A stretch of DNA of 64,000 nucleotides from Saccharopolyspora gloriosae (GTDB lineage: Bacteria; Actinomycetota; Actinomycetes; Mycobacteriales; Pseudonocardiaceae), in contig NZ_JACHIV010000001.1 of NCBI RefSeq assembly GCF_014203325.1, positions 6,263,501 to 6,327,500 of the forward strand. The letters run 5' to 3'. Within the stretch, counting starts at the first letter, position 1; every line of letters begins with the position of its first letter. Of the stretch, positions 52,315-59,796 are shown one piece after another. The position numbers were made by a program, and so were the translations under genes. Under the pieces are notes generated by a model. It saw nothing but the letters and a program-made list of their open reading frames with translations. It made no database searches and was not told the DNA's origin.

Positions 52315-53253
52315 TCACAGCCTCGTCGGACGGGCCCGCGCGGTCGTAGAGCCGTGTCGGCGGGTGGTTGCGAAGACTGCGGCTGTCGTGGCGATCGTGG
52401 GTACGGTGAGGAGCAGCAGCGCCGGTTCGCCCGTGCCGCCGAGCAGGTCGGTGTGCAGCACCAGCGCGAAGGTGAAGCTGACGGTGTTGTTCAGAGCGTG
52501 GAGGACCACAGCCGTCTCTAGCCCACCGGTGCGCCAGGTGATGAGCGCCGCGCCGACGCCGAGGGTCAGGTAGTTCAGGTTCAGCCACAGGTTGCCTTGG
52601 AAGTGGATCGCGCCGAACAACGCTGCCGAGACCACCACGCCGACGACCAGTGCGGTGCGCGGGTTCCGGTTCCAGCTGCTCGCGACGCGCAGGACGAGAC
52701 CGCGGAACCCGAACTCCTCCCCCGCTGCCTGCAGCGGGGTCAGCAGCAGGGTGACGGCGAGGAGACCGATCAGATCCGCGCTGTTGAACTGCGCGGGCTC
52801 GACCGGGGTCACGAGCGAGACGATGGCGATGCAGAGGACCGACAGCGGGCCGGCGAACAGGAACGCCCATCCGAACCGGTCGAACCGGAACCGGGAGACG
52901 ACCGAGATCAGCGAGCGTCCTCGGACTCCGTAGAGCCAGCGCTGCACGAGCATGCTCCACGGGATGAGCAACGCGATCGAGGCGGCCCCGGCGGCCTGGA
53001 AGAGGACCGTGACGTCGTCACCGCCGAGCGTCGGGTTGACCCGCCCCATGGCCAGGTCGGCTTGGGCCGCCAGCCAGGTGATCACCGATCCGAACCCGAA
53101 CAGCCCGACGACCACCAGCACGATGGCGGCGACGCCACGTCCCACCCGTCGCCGGTCGTGGACCAGGGCCCGGTGGTAGGGGACGCCACCCACGCGGTCG
53201 GTGCCGGTCTCCGCGGGGTCGACCGCCCACGGTGCAGCGGTGCTACCTGCCAT
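52315..53253 (-). CDS. CPBP-family intramembrane metalloprotease
   Basis: A 312-residue membrane protein with about eight helices. The CPBP (Abi) motifs are 'AAGEEFGFRGLVLR' (EExxxR), 'ALFGAIHFQGN' (second-motif His) and 'VVLHALNNTV' (third-motif His/Asn). Family members cleave membrane proteins or confer bacteriocin self-immunity. It is divergent from a MerR-type gene 157 bases away, which probably regulates it. ATG 53253 is chosen for its GGAG spacing, with GTG 53265 possible. Confidence 0.9.
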   Translation of the reverse strand: MAGSTAAPWAVDPAETGTDRVGGVPYHRALVHDRRRVGRGVAAIVLVVVGLFGFGSVITWLAAQADLAMGRVNPTLGGDDVTVLFQAAGAASIALLIPWSMLVQRWLYGVRGRSLISVVSRFRFDRFGWAFLFAGPLSVLCIAIVSLVTPVEPAQFNSADLIGLLAVTLLLTPLQAAGEEFGFRGLVLRVASSWNRNPRTALVVGVVVSAALFGAIHFQGNLWLNLNYLTLGVGAALITWRTGGLETAVVLHALNNTVSFTFALVLHTDLLGGTGEPALLLLTVPTIATTAAVFATTRRHGSTTARARPTRL

Positions 53254-53315
53254 GCTGTTCTCCACTCCTCGGTCGTCGGTGGCGCGTACGTGTTCGCCGC
53301 GACCAAGTGGACACG

Positions 53316-53336
53316 TTGACGTGACGTCACACTCAA
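53316..53336. promoter_or_regulatory. Candidate MerR operator between the CPBP and MerR genes
   Basis: A 21-base dyad centred on the palindrome GTGACGTCAC, flanked by TTGAC on the left and ACTCAA on the right. It lies between divergent genes whose rightward member encodes a MerR regulator. MerR operators are dyads set in a promoter spacer. Binding is inferred. Confidence 0.5.
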
Positions 53337-53409
53337 GCCCTGGCTGCGAGGTGATCACCGGCGCAGCGGCCAGCGGAGCGACGGACACGAGTGGCCGGGA
53401 GGGCCGGTA

Positions 53410-54180
53410 ATGGCGTGGAGCACCAGGGAACTCGCCGAGTTGGCGGGGACGACCGCGCGCACTGTTCGCCACTACCACCAGATCGGGCTGTTGCCCGAGC
53501 CGGAACGACGCAGCAACGGCTACAAGCAGTACGGCGTGACCCACCTGATCCGGCTGCTGCGGATCAAGCGACTCGCCGAGCTCGGTGTCGGTCTGCACAC
53601 CATCGCCGAGCTGGGCAATGACGAGCATCCGGTGGAGGCGTTGCGAGCCCTGGACGCCGAGCTCGGCGAACAGATGAGCCGGTTGAGCAAGGCACGCGCC
53701 GAAGTCACGATGATGCTGGAGGAGCAGCTCGCCACGGATCTGCCGTCGGAGTTCGCGGTGACCGCGGCCGTGCCGATGTCCGACGCGGACAAGCGCCTGA
53801 CCTCGGTCCTGGGCAGGCTGCTCGATCGCGACGACCGCCAGGTATACGCGGACCTGGTCGCTTCCGATGCGCGCAGTCATGTCGACGACGATTTCGAGGG
53901 CCTTGCCGCCGACGCCGGAGAAGCCGTCCGGCACGACCTCGCCGTGCGCATGGCGGCGCACCTGGAGACGCTGCGCGAGCAGCACCCCGGTGTCTTCGAG
54001 CTGGGCGCGTCGGATCCTCGACGCTTCCACTCAACCGTGGAGCAGGTCTCTAAGGAGATCTACAACCCGGCTCAACTCGACGTGCTGCGCCGGACGACGG
54101 CACTGTTCTGGCGGGGCAAGGATCACGCAGCGACGTCCCACGCCGCACCCCGTCCGGCACGACCGGCCGTCGACGAGTGA
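53410..54180 (+). CDS. MerR-family transcriptional regulator
   Basis: A 256-residue protein. The N-terminal HTH is 'MAWSTRELAELAGTTARTVR', followed by 'HYHQIGLLPEPERRSNGYKQ' and wing, typical of MerR. The coiled region is at about residues 75-110. The long C-terminal domain of about 140 residues, rich in Asp and Arg, has no metal-binding cysteines, so it senses something other than thiophilic metals. It is divergent from the CPBP protease gene with a shared dyad. Confidence 0.92.
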   Translation: MAWSTRELAELAGTTARTVRHYHQIGLLPEPERRSNGYKQYGVTHLIRLLRIKRLAELGVGLHTIAELGNDEHPVEALRALDAELGEQMSRLSKARAEVTMMLEEQLATDLPSEFAVTAAVPMSDADKRLTSVLGRLLDRDDRQVYADLVASDARSHVDDDFEGLAADAGEAVRHDLAVRMAAHLETLREQHPGVFELGASDPRRFHSTVEQVSKEIYNPAQLDVLRRTTALFWRGKDHAATSHAAPRPARPAVDE

Positions 54181-54329
54181 TCCCGGTGGCCGGCCCGGCT
54201 CCGTTGCGTTCGGCCCGGTGCTGGTCTCGGTCGCGACCGCCCGCCAGAGCCGCGGAACCTGCTCGCGTTCGACGGGGATGAGTACTTTCACGGATCCCTG
54301 GTGCGGGGTGCGGGTGCCACCATCGCTCA

Positions 54330-54761
54330 ATGATCAACGAAAGGCACGTGCGGCGACCTGCCGAACGCTCGGGGCTCAGCGTGGTGCTAGCGGTGCTGAC
54401 CGCGTCCTGCTGGTGGGCCTGGATGGCCTGGGACCAGGGGTATCAGACCGACCCGGCGACGGGGGCGGCCAGCGGTCCCTACCAGGCGTGGCAAGTGGTC
54501 GGCTGCGTCGTCTGCCTCGTCGCGCTGGGTGTGGGCGCGAGCGTTCGGCTGCCCGCGTGGCTCGTCGTCCCGATCATGCCCGTCGCGTTCACCGCGGCTT
54601 GGACTTGGACCGCCGCAGGAGCGGACGACAGCGGTCTCTGGGCCGTCGGTGCGGTGCTGGTCTTCGCCGGCATGCTCGTCGGAACCGGAGTGGTCAGCGG
54701 AATCACCGCCTTCGCGCGCGGCGCGGCAGGACGGCGAGGGCGAGCGGTCCCGGCAGGCTGA
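54330..54761 (+). CDS. Small integral membrane protein, unknown function
   Basis: A 143-residue protein with four predicted helices (about residues 16-35, 53-70, 76-95 and 104-125) and a basic C-terminus. 'LTASCWWAWMAWDQGYQTDP' is a Trp-rich first helix. I recognise no family. It follows the MerR gene by 149 bases on the same strand and ends at a strong hairpin. Confidence 0.65.
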   Translation: MINERHVRRPAERSGLSVVLAVLTASCWWAWMAWDQGYQTDPATGAASGPYQAWQVVGCVVCLVALGVGASVRLPAWLVVPIMPVAFTAAWTWTAAGADDSGLWAVGAVLVFAGMLVGTGVVSGITAFARGAAGRRGRAVPAG

Positions 54762-54863
54762 GAGCGGCCAACCCGCTTGAACTACCCGGAGTCGCCCCGC
54801 ACATGACCTTGCGAGCGGGACCGGAGCGTCGACTCCCCGCTTCCGCTCCGGTGAACAGCACGA

Positions 54864-54899
54864 GAAGAGCCCGGCGAGGACGACCCCGCCGGGCTCTTC
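54864..54899. terminator. Bidirectional hairpin terminator
   Basis: A perfect 13-bp stem, GAAGAGCCCGGCG at 54864-54876 with its inverse at 54887-54899, between convergent genes. It shares its core with the tRNA-Ser(TGA) terminator. Confidence 0.8.
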
Positions 54900-54925
54900 C
54901 GCGCCCCCGCCTCCGCCCGCAGACC

Positions 54926-55684
54926 TCAGCGCGCGGTGGTCCGCTCGATCCAGTCGCGGTGGGCGGTGAGGTCGGTGTAGATGCCGGGGCCGGTGGCGCA
55001 CGTCGGGTCGGCGTCGCCGTCGCGGCTGGTCGCGCCGATCAGCCGCCAGTCACCGGGGCGACCCTTGAGCTGCGGGCCGCCGGAGTCGAGGATGCACGCC
55101 TGCGCGTTCTCGGTGGGGCTGTCGGTGCACAGCTCGTTGTCCGGGTCGTAGTTCTCGGTGCACCGGTCGTCCGGGACGAGTTCGCTGTCCAGCTCCTGCA
55201 GCGTGCTCGGCGGGTCCGGGCATTCGCTGCCGTCCTCGCAGGTCATCCCCCAGCCGAGGAGGCGGGTGCCGGTGCCGATCGGGCCGGGTTCCGCGGCGAT
55301 CTCGACGGGCTGCGCGTCCACGGGATGGTCCAGCTTCATCACGGCGACGTCGGCGCGGAACGGCTCGTAGGAGAAGTCCGGGTGCGCGATGACCTCGGTG
55401 ACCTGGGCTTCGGCGCCCTTCGTGCGGTCGTGGTCCCCGATCCGCACGGACAGCTGCTCGGGCTCGACGTTCACCGTGCAGTGCCCGGCGGTCACGATCC
55501 AATCCGGTTCGATCAGCGTCGCCCCGCAGTAGTGGTGGCCGTCCTTCTGCACGCTCACCATGAACGGGTAGTCCGCGGTGGCGTCATGACCTCCGATGAT
55601 CGCCGAAGCGGGTGGCGCCAACACCGCCGTGAGCGCGACCGCTCCCACCGCCGCGAACAGTGCCGCTGTGCCGGGCTTGCCCAT
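54926..55684 (-). CDS. Secreted chymotrypsin-fold (S1) serine protease
   Basis: A 252-residue protein. The signal peptide ends 'LAPPASA', immediately followed by IIGGHDA, so no propeptide separates signal cleavage from the Ile16-like mature end. Triad: His68 in 'VTAGHC', Asp112 in 'FRADVAVMKL' and Ser201 in 'ACILDSGGPQ'. The usual GDSGGP is LDSGGP (Leu199 at the oxyanion Gly193 place). The S1-base residue (trypsin Asp189) is Gln195, arguing against Arg/Lys preference. GGAGG precedes ATG 55684. Confidence 0.92.
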   Translation of the reverse strand: MGKPGTAALFAAVGAVALTAVLAPPASAIIGGHDATADYPFMVSVQKDGHHYCGATLIEPDWIVTAGHCTVNVEPEQLSVRIGDHDRTKGAEAQVTEVIAHPDFSYEPFRADVAVMKLDHPVDAQPVEIAAEPGPIGTGTRLLGWGMTCEDGSECPDPPSTLQELDSELVPDDRCTENYDPDNELCTDSPTENAQACILDSGGPQLKGRPGDWRLIGATSRDGDADPTCATGPGIYTDLTAHRDWIERTTAR

Positions 55685-56339
55685 CAAATCCTCCTGCGTG
55701 CTCCGCGATTCGGTCACACGCAAAGCTAAAGATCCGCCGCGGAAGCGGAATCACCTTCACAGCCAACGTGATCTACTACTTTCGGCCAGCGCGGCGAACG
55801 ACGGGGAACGGCACGCGACTCGGTGCGAGGTCGTTCTCGTCGCGGCGCGCTTCGCGCGTGGGCCGCAGCGGTGATCGAGCCGGACGGGCCGCCGTGCTCG
55901 TCGGACGGCGCCGCAGAGCCGGTGCCCTCGGGGAGCGAGCCCGTCGGTCCGCACGAATGCGGCTTTCCTTTCGATGCGCGGCGCCGCCCGCGGCTCCGCA
56001 CTGCCGGGCGACTCGCATTCGAATGTCACTCGAAACGGTGAAGTTATGCACCTGAAAGTGGGGCAACCCATTTCCGGCGAATTCGGCGAATCCGCCTGAA
56101 TCGACGGTTTTCGCTGCTCAGGAACCGGTTCTCGGCATCGGCACCGACACGTACGCGCGTACCTTTCCGTTTGGACTGATCCTCTCGGTGGGTTAGCGTC
56201 CGCCAGACACCTGATCGGCGGTATCCGGCGATTCGGTGTCACCCCCGATCGTTCTGCACTTCCCCGAATGCCGTTCCGGCATTCCCTCACCGCATCGCCG
56301 CAGCCCGGCATGGCCGGGTCAGGAACCGAGGAACGAGTC
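55685..56339. other. Long gap between the serine protease and L,D-transpeptidase genes
   Basis: About 655 bases between divergent genes with no supported gene. Open frames present lack ribosome sites and codon bias. A/T content rises from about 56000 to 56200, where promoters for the rightward gene probably lie. No riboswitch or strong dyad was recognised. Confidence 0.4.
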
Positions 56340-57191
56340 ATGACAGCGCGAACCCGATCCGCCCGCACCACCCCGGCGCCACGCCGGGTGCTCGGCTGCG
56401 CGCGATCGTCGCTGCTGGCCGGTGGCCTCGCGGCGTTGCTCGCCGGGTGCGGGGGCGGTGCGCTGCCACCTGCTCCGGCAGCGGAATCCGCCGCCCCCGC
56501 ACCGGTTGGACAAGCCGACCGGGTCGACCTCACCGGACTTCCCGCGGCCAGCACCTTCGGCGACATCGACAGCGCGGGGACCGACCCCGCGCCGGACGCC
56601 GCCACCGACGGCGTCGTGCTGCGCGTCGAGCGGGACGTGGCCGTGCACGGCACGCCCGGCGGACCTGCTTTCGCCAAACTGCCCGCGATGCAGCTCGGCA
56701 ATCCCACCTGGGTTCCGGTGATCGCCCGGCATGCCGACTGGGCGCAGGTCCTGCTCCCCTCCCGCCCGAACAGCAGCAGCGGCTGGATCCGCGTCGGCCC
56801 GGCGAACCCGGTCACCCAGGCCCGCACGCCGTACCGCGTCGACGTCGACGTCGACGCGAAGCGGCTGGTGGTGCGGGAAGGCGACCGCGAGATCGGCGCC
56901 TGGACCGTCGGGGTGGGCTCGCCGGACTCCCCGACACCGCGCGGGCGCACCTACCTGATGGCCGCGATCGAAGAGACGGTCACGGACTTCAGCCCCATCA
57001 TCCTTCCCCTCGGCACCCACTCCGAGACCTTCAACAGTTACGGAGGCGGACCGGGAACCGTCGCACTGCACGGCTGGCCGGATCCGGCCGTGTTCGGCGA
57101 AGAAGCCAGCGACGGCTGTGTGCGAGTACCGCCGGACGCATTACGGCTGCTGAGCACACTGCCGCTGGGAACGCTCGTGTTGCTGCAGTGA
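56340..57191 (+). CDS. L,D-transpeptidase (YkuD-family) lipoprotein
   Basis: A 283-residue protein. The signal peptide ends with lipobox LAGC (Cys37). An Ala/Pro-rich tether follows, then a region at about 95-155 with SH3-like character ('WVPVIARHADWAQVLLP'). The YkuD catalytic domain starts near 160 with 'YRVDVDVDAKRLVVREGDRE' and carries the His in 'VALHGWPDP' and the active Cys in 'ASDGCVRV'. It forms 3-3 peptidoglycan cross-links. ATG 56340 follows GAGGAACGAG, and an upstream in-frame start at 56268 would displace the signal. Confidence 0.92.
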   Translation: MTARTRSARTTPAPRRVLGCARSSLLAGGLAALLAGCGGGALPPAPAAESAAPAPVGQADRVDLTGLPAASTFGDIDSAGTDPAPDAATDGVVLRVERDVAVHGTPGGPAFAKLPAMQLGNPTWVPVIARHADWAQVLLPSRPNSSSGWIRVGPANPVTQARTPYRVDVDVDAKRLVVREGDREIGAWTVGVGSPDSPTPRGRTYLMAAIEETVTDFSPIILPLGTHSETFNSYGGGPGTVALHGWPDPAVFGEEASDGCVRVPPDALRLLSTLPLGTLVLLQ

Positions 57192-57343
57192 CGACACGTC
57201 GTAGGACCAGCGGAGACGGAACGCGGCGGGAAGGCGGCAGGGACCACGCAACAACCCTGTCGCGACGATGAGCCCGGCCTGACCGGACGACGGAAAGCCG
57301 GCCCCACAGTAATCCCGGAAATCGAAACGAAGGAAGTGCGACA

Positions 57344-57838
57344 GTGCACAACAAAGCACGCTTCGCCGGTGTCATCACGGCGACCGCTGGATTGTTGCTG
57401 GCAGGCGCTCCGGCGTTCGCCGACAGCGCGGACAACGACGGGATCAACGTCGGCAACGACAACAACGTGAGCCTGGTTCCGATCCAGCTGTGCGGCAACA
57501 ACGTCGCGGTCGCCGGAGCCGTCGTCTCCCTGCTCTCCCCGCAGACCAGTGAATGCGTCAACGCGCCGGTCGTCGACCACCCGTCGCACAAGCCGGAGAA
57601 GCCCGACCACGAGAAGCCCGAGAAGCCGCACAAGCCGCACAAGCCCGGTCACGGCGGCGGTCACGGCGGCGGCCACGGCGGGGGTCACGGCGGGGGCCCC
57701 GGCCCCGGACCGGCGCCCGCTCCCGCTCCGGCACCCGGACCGGCGCCGAGCGCTCCGGCCCAGCAGGTGTCGCCGGCCGAGCTGCCCACCGCGCCCAGCC
57801 CGGTGGCCGTCGCGGGCCACGCGGCCGTGACCGGCTGA
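57344..57838 (+). CDS. Chaplin-like secreted protein with His/Gly/Pro-rich tail
   Basis: A 164-residue protein with GTG start behind AAGGAAG. Signal peptide at about 1-26 ('AGAPAFADS'). Residues about 30-72 ('GINVGNDNNVSLVPIQLCGN', NVAVAGAVVSLL, ending SECVN) resemble the short hydrophobic chaplin domain with two cysteines. The rest is a Lys/Pro/His stretch, then GHG-G repeats (five HGGG units) and Pro/Ala repeats. The chaplin-like part could self-assemble on the surface. The His-rich tail could bind metal or wall. No LPxTG anchor is present. Confidence 0.72.
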   Translation: MHNKARFAGVITATAGLLLAGAPAFADSADNDGINVGNDNNVSLVPIQLCGNNVAVAGAVVSLLSPQTSECVNAPVVDHPSHKPEKPDHEKPEKPHKPHKPGHGGGHGGGHGGGHGGGPGPGPAPAPAPAPGPAPSAPAQQVSPAELPTAPSPVAVAGHAAVTG

Positions 57839-57926
57839 CGCGTTTCGTCCCGTTTCGCACCGTGCCCGTGCCCCGTTCCGACCCTCGCTGTGGTCGACGG
57901 GGCACGGGCACGTGCACAGTGGTGAC

Positions 57927-58682
57927 ATGTTGATCCGCATCCCCACGCCCGGCGACGTACTCGGAATGGCCCGCTCCACGGTCGGCTGGGCGGTGGAATC
58001 CGCGACGACGGTCGCCGCGGCACCGGCTCGGGTGCTGGGTCTGGTGGACGGCGTGGAGGCGCTGCTGGCCAGGGTGAACACCGTCGTCGACGGGGCCGAG
58101 GAGATCCTCGCCCGCACCGGCCGCACCGTCGACGAGGTCGAAGAGGTGCTGCGGGAGGCCAAGACCGTGGCCGCCGCCGCGAGCGCCACCGTCGAAGCAG
58201 CGGGCGCCATCTCCGCCGAGGCGCGCACCATCGTCGAGAGCGCCGGTTCGGTGAGCGACACCGCCGCGAACACCGTCGCCGACGTGCAGAAGACCGCGGC
58301 GATGGCCGACGAGCTCCTGGCGACCTACGAACCCCTCGCCCGGAAAGCGGCGCCGATGGCGCAGCTGTTCGTCGACGAGCTCTCGCAGAAGGAGGTCGAC
58401 GCGGCGATCCGCCTGGTCGACGAACTGCCGGTGCTCACCGAACACGTGCTCTCCGACGTGCTGCCGATCCTGCGCACCTTGGACAAGGTCGGGCCCGAGA
58501 TCCACGAACTGCTCGAGGTCACCCACGACGTGCGCCGCGCCATCGTCGGCATTCCCGGCTTCCAGTTCTTCCGACGCCGCGGTGGGGAGAAGGTCGAGGA
58601 GGAGTCCGACGAGCGCTCCGAACCGCGCCCGATCGAGGCGATGCGGACCGGCGGCGATGAGACCGGCTCAGGCTCGCGCTGA
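57927..58682 (+). CDS. Helical coiled-coil-rich hypothetical protein
   Basis: A 251-residue protein made mainly of amphipathic helix: 'ALLARVNTVVDGAEEILART', 'EVLREAKTVAAAASATVEAA' and similar heptad-like stretches occupy residues about 40-190. A weakly hydrophobic N-terminus and charged C-terminal tail flank it. No signal peptide or catalytic motif is seen. A GTG at 57912 is an alternative start. It resembles apolipoprotein-like or phasin-like scaffolds in composition, which is not evidence of function. Confidence 0.7.
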   Translation: MLIRIPTPGDVLGMARSTVGWAVESATTVAAAPARVLGLVDGVEALLARVNTVVDGAEEILARTGRTVDEVEEVLREAKTVAAAASATVEAAGAISAEARTIVESAGSVSDTAANTVADVQKTAAMADELLATYEPLARKAAPMAQLFVDELSQKEVDAAIRLVDELPVLTEHVLSDVLPILRTLDKVGPEIHELLEVTHDVRRAIVGIPGFQFFRRRGGEKVEEESDERSEPRPIEAMRTGGDETGSGSR

Positions 58683-58827
58683 ACCAGCTGGATCTACCAC
58701 TCGAAAGTGCGATCATGGCGGCTGCGCACGGCGGAATTTCCCACTGCACGGCTAGATTCGCGTGCGGCGTAGTTCACTACGCAGTCGGCGTGGTCGCCCC
58801 GGTCCGACCGGCGGTCACTCCTCTCGG

Positions 58828-58867
58828 GATGTCCGGCGGAGTACTCCCCCTCTCTTCGCCGGACATC
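58828..58867. terminator. Inverted repeat after the helical protein gene
   Basis: GATGTCCGGCG at 58828-58838 pairs with its exact inverse at 58857-58867 across 18 bases. It is about 145 bases past the upstream stop, so it may be a terminator or operator. Confidence 0.45.
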
Positions 58868-58924
58868 ACCGTTTCCCGCCGCACGCGGCGAATCTCCTGC
58901 GGTGACGGCGTTCCAGCGCGCCAC

Positions 58925-58954
58925 CGGTGAGATCCCGTTCCCGCGATCTCACCG
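58925..58954 (-). terminator. Hairpin terminator after the serine hydrolase gene
   Basis: CGGTGAGATC at 58925-58934 pairs with 58945-58954 across a 10-base loop, 28 bases past the minus-strand stop at 58983. Confidence 0.6.
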
Positions 58955-58982
58955 ATTCTCGTTGCGCCGCAACGGTTTCCAC

Positions 58983-59729
58983 TCAGTCAAGCATGCCGCC
59001 GGCGAGTTCGGTGAGCCGGTTCGCCGCGGTCTCCCACTCGGTTCCGGCGAGTTGCACGGTGCAGAGCGCGACGATCAGCACCCGGCCGCCGCGGCGGACC
59101 AGGCCGGTCGTGTGCATCGCGGGGCGGTCCAGGTCGACCCGGTCGTCCGGGACCGTGCGGCGACCGCTCGCGGGTTCGGCCGGGGCGGGCTCGTTCGGGC
59201 CCGGCCCGAAACCGGACCAGCCCTGCTTCACCGCTTCCGGAGCCCGCTCCACCGACGGGATGCCGAAGGACTGGTCGAACCCGTCGGACGCGAACGTCTT
59301 GAAGCGGCGCAGCTCGTCGAGCACGTACGCGCCGGGAGCTCCCGCCGCGCGCAGGTGGCGGTAGGTCAGGACCACGTCGGCGGCGGTGAACACGGCGTAG
59401 CCCCACATGTCCGGGTCGCGGGGCGGTTCGGTGTCTGCGAGTCCGATCTCGGCGACCATCCGGTGGATGATCTCCTCCCGCCCGCCGCGGTCCCAGAGCT
59501 CGCTGGCCGCGTCGTCGTCGCTGGCGCGCAGCATCGGTTCGAGCAGCGCGCGGTCGGCCTCGGTGGGTTCACCGCGGCGCAGCAGGTGGTCCAGCGCGAT
59601 CAGCGGCTTCACCAGCGACGCCGAGCGGAAGCGGTGCCGCGAGTCGCGTCGCCGCAGCACCTCCGAGGTCTCCGCGTCCACGACGAGGTAGCCGGTGCGT
59701 TCGCCGTCCGGTCCGTGTTCCGCCGCCAT
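58983..59729 (-). CDS. Serine beta-lactamase-like hydrolase (cytoplasmic)
   Basis: A 248-residue protein starting 'MAAEHGPDGERTGYLVVDAE'. A Ser-x-x-Lys motif is present in 'FRSASLVKPLIALDHLL'. 'RASDDDAASELW' may take the place of SDN, and 'EAVKQGWSGFG' the place of KTG. The match to class A beta-lactamases is partial and no signal peptide is found. The frame continues upstream but is antisense to hisC. It could be an esterase or peptidase. Its stop is near a hairpin. Confidence 0.7.
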   Translation of the reverse strand: MAAEHGPDGERTGYLVVDAETSEVLRRRDSRHRFRSASLVKPLIALDHLLRRGEPTEADRALLEPMLRASDDDAASELWDRGGREEIIHRMVAEIGLADTEPPRDPDMWGYAVFTAADVVLTYRHLRAAGAPGAYVLDELRRFKTFASDGFDQSFGIPSVERAPEAVKQGWSGFGPGPNEPAPAEPASGRRTVPDDRVDLDRPAMHTTGLVRRGGRVLIVALCTVQLAGTEWETAANRLTELAGGMLD

Positions 59730-59796
59730 CGCAGGCCCCCGATCTCCACCGCCGTCCGGGCACCGTAGCAACGCGGTCGACCCGTGATCGACGTTC

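Noticed and set aside
55685-56339. Possible riboswitch or small genes upstream of the L,D-transpeptidase
   Set aside because: No c-di-AMP or other riboswitch core was recognisable, and the open frames there have no ribosome sites or domain features.
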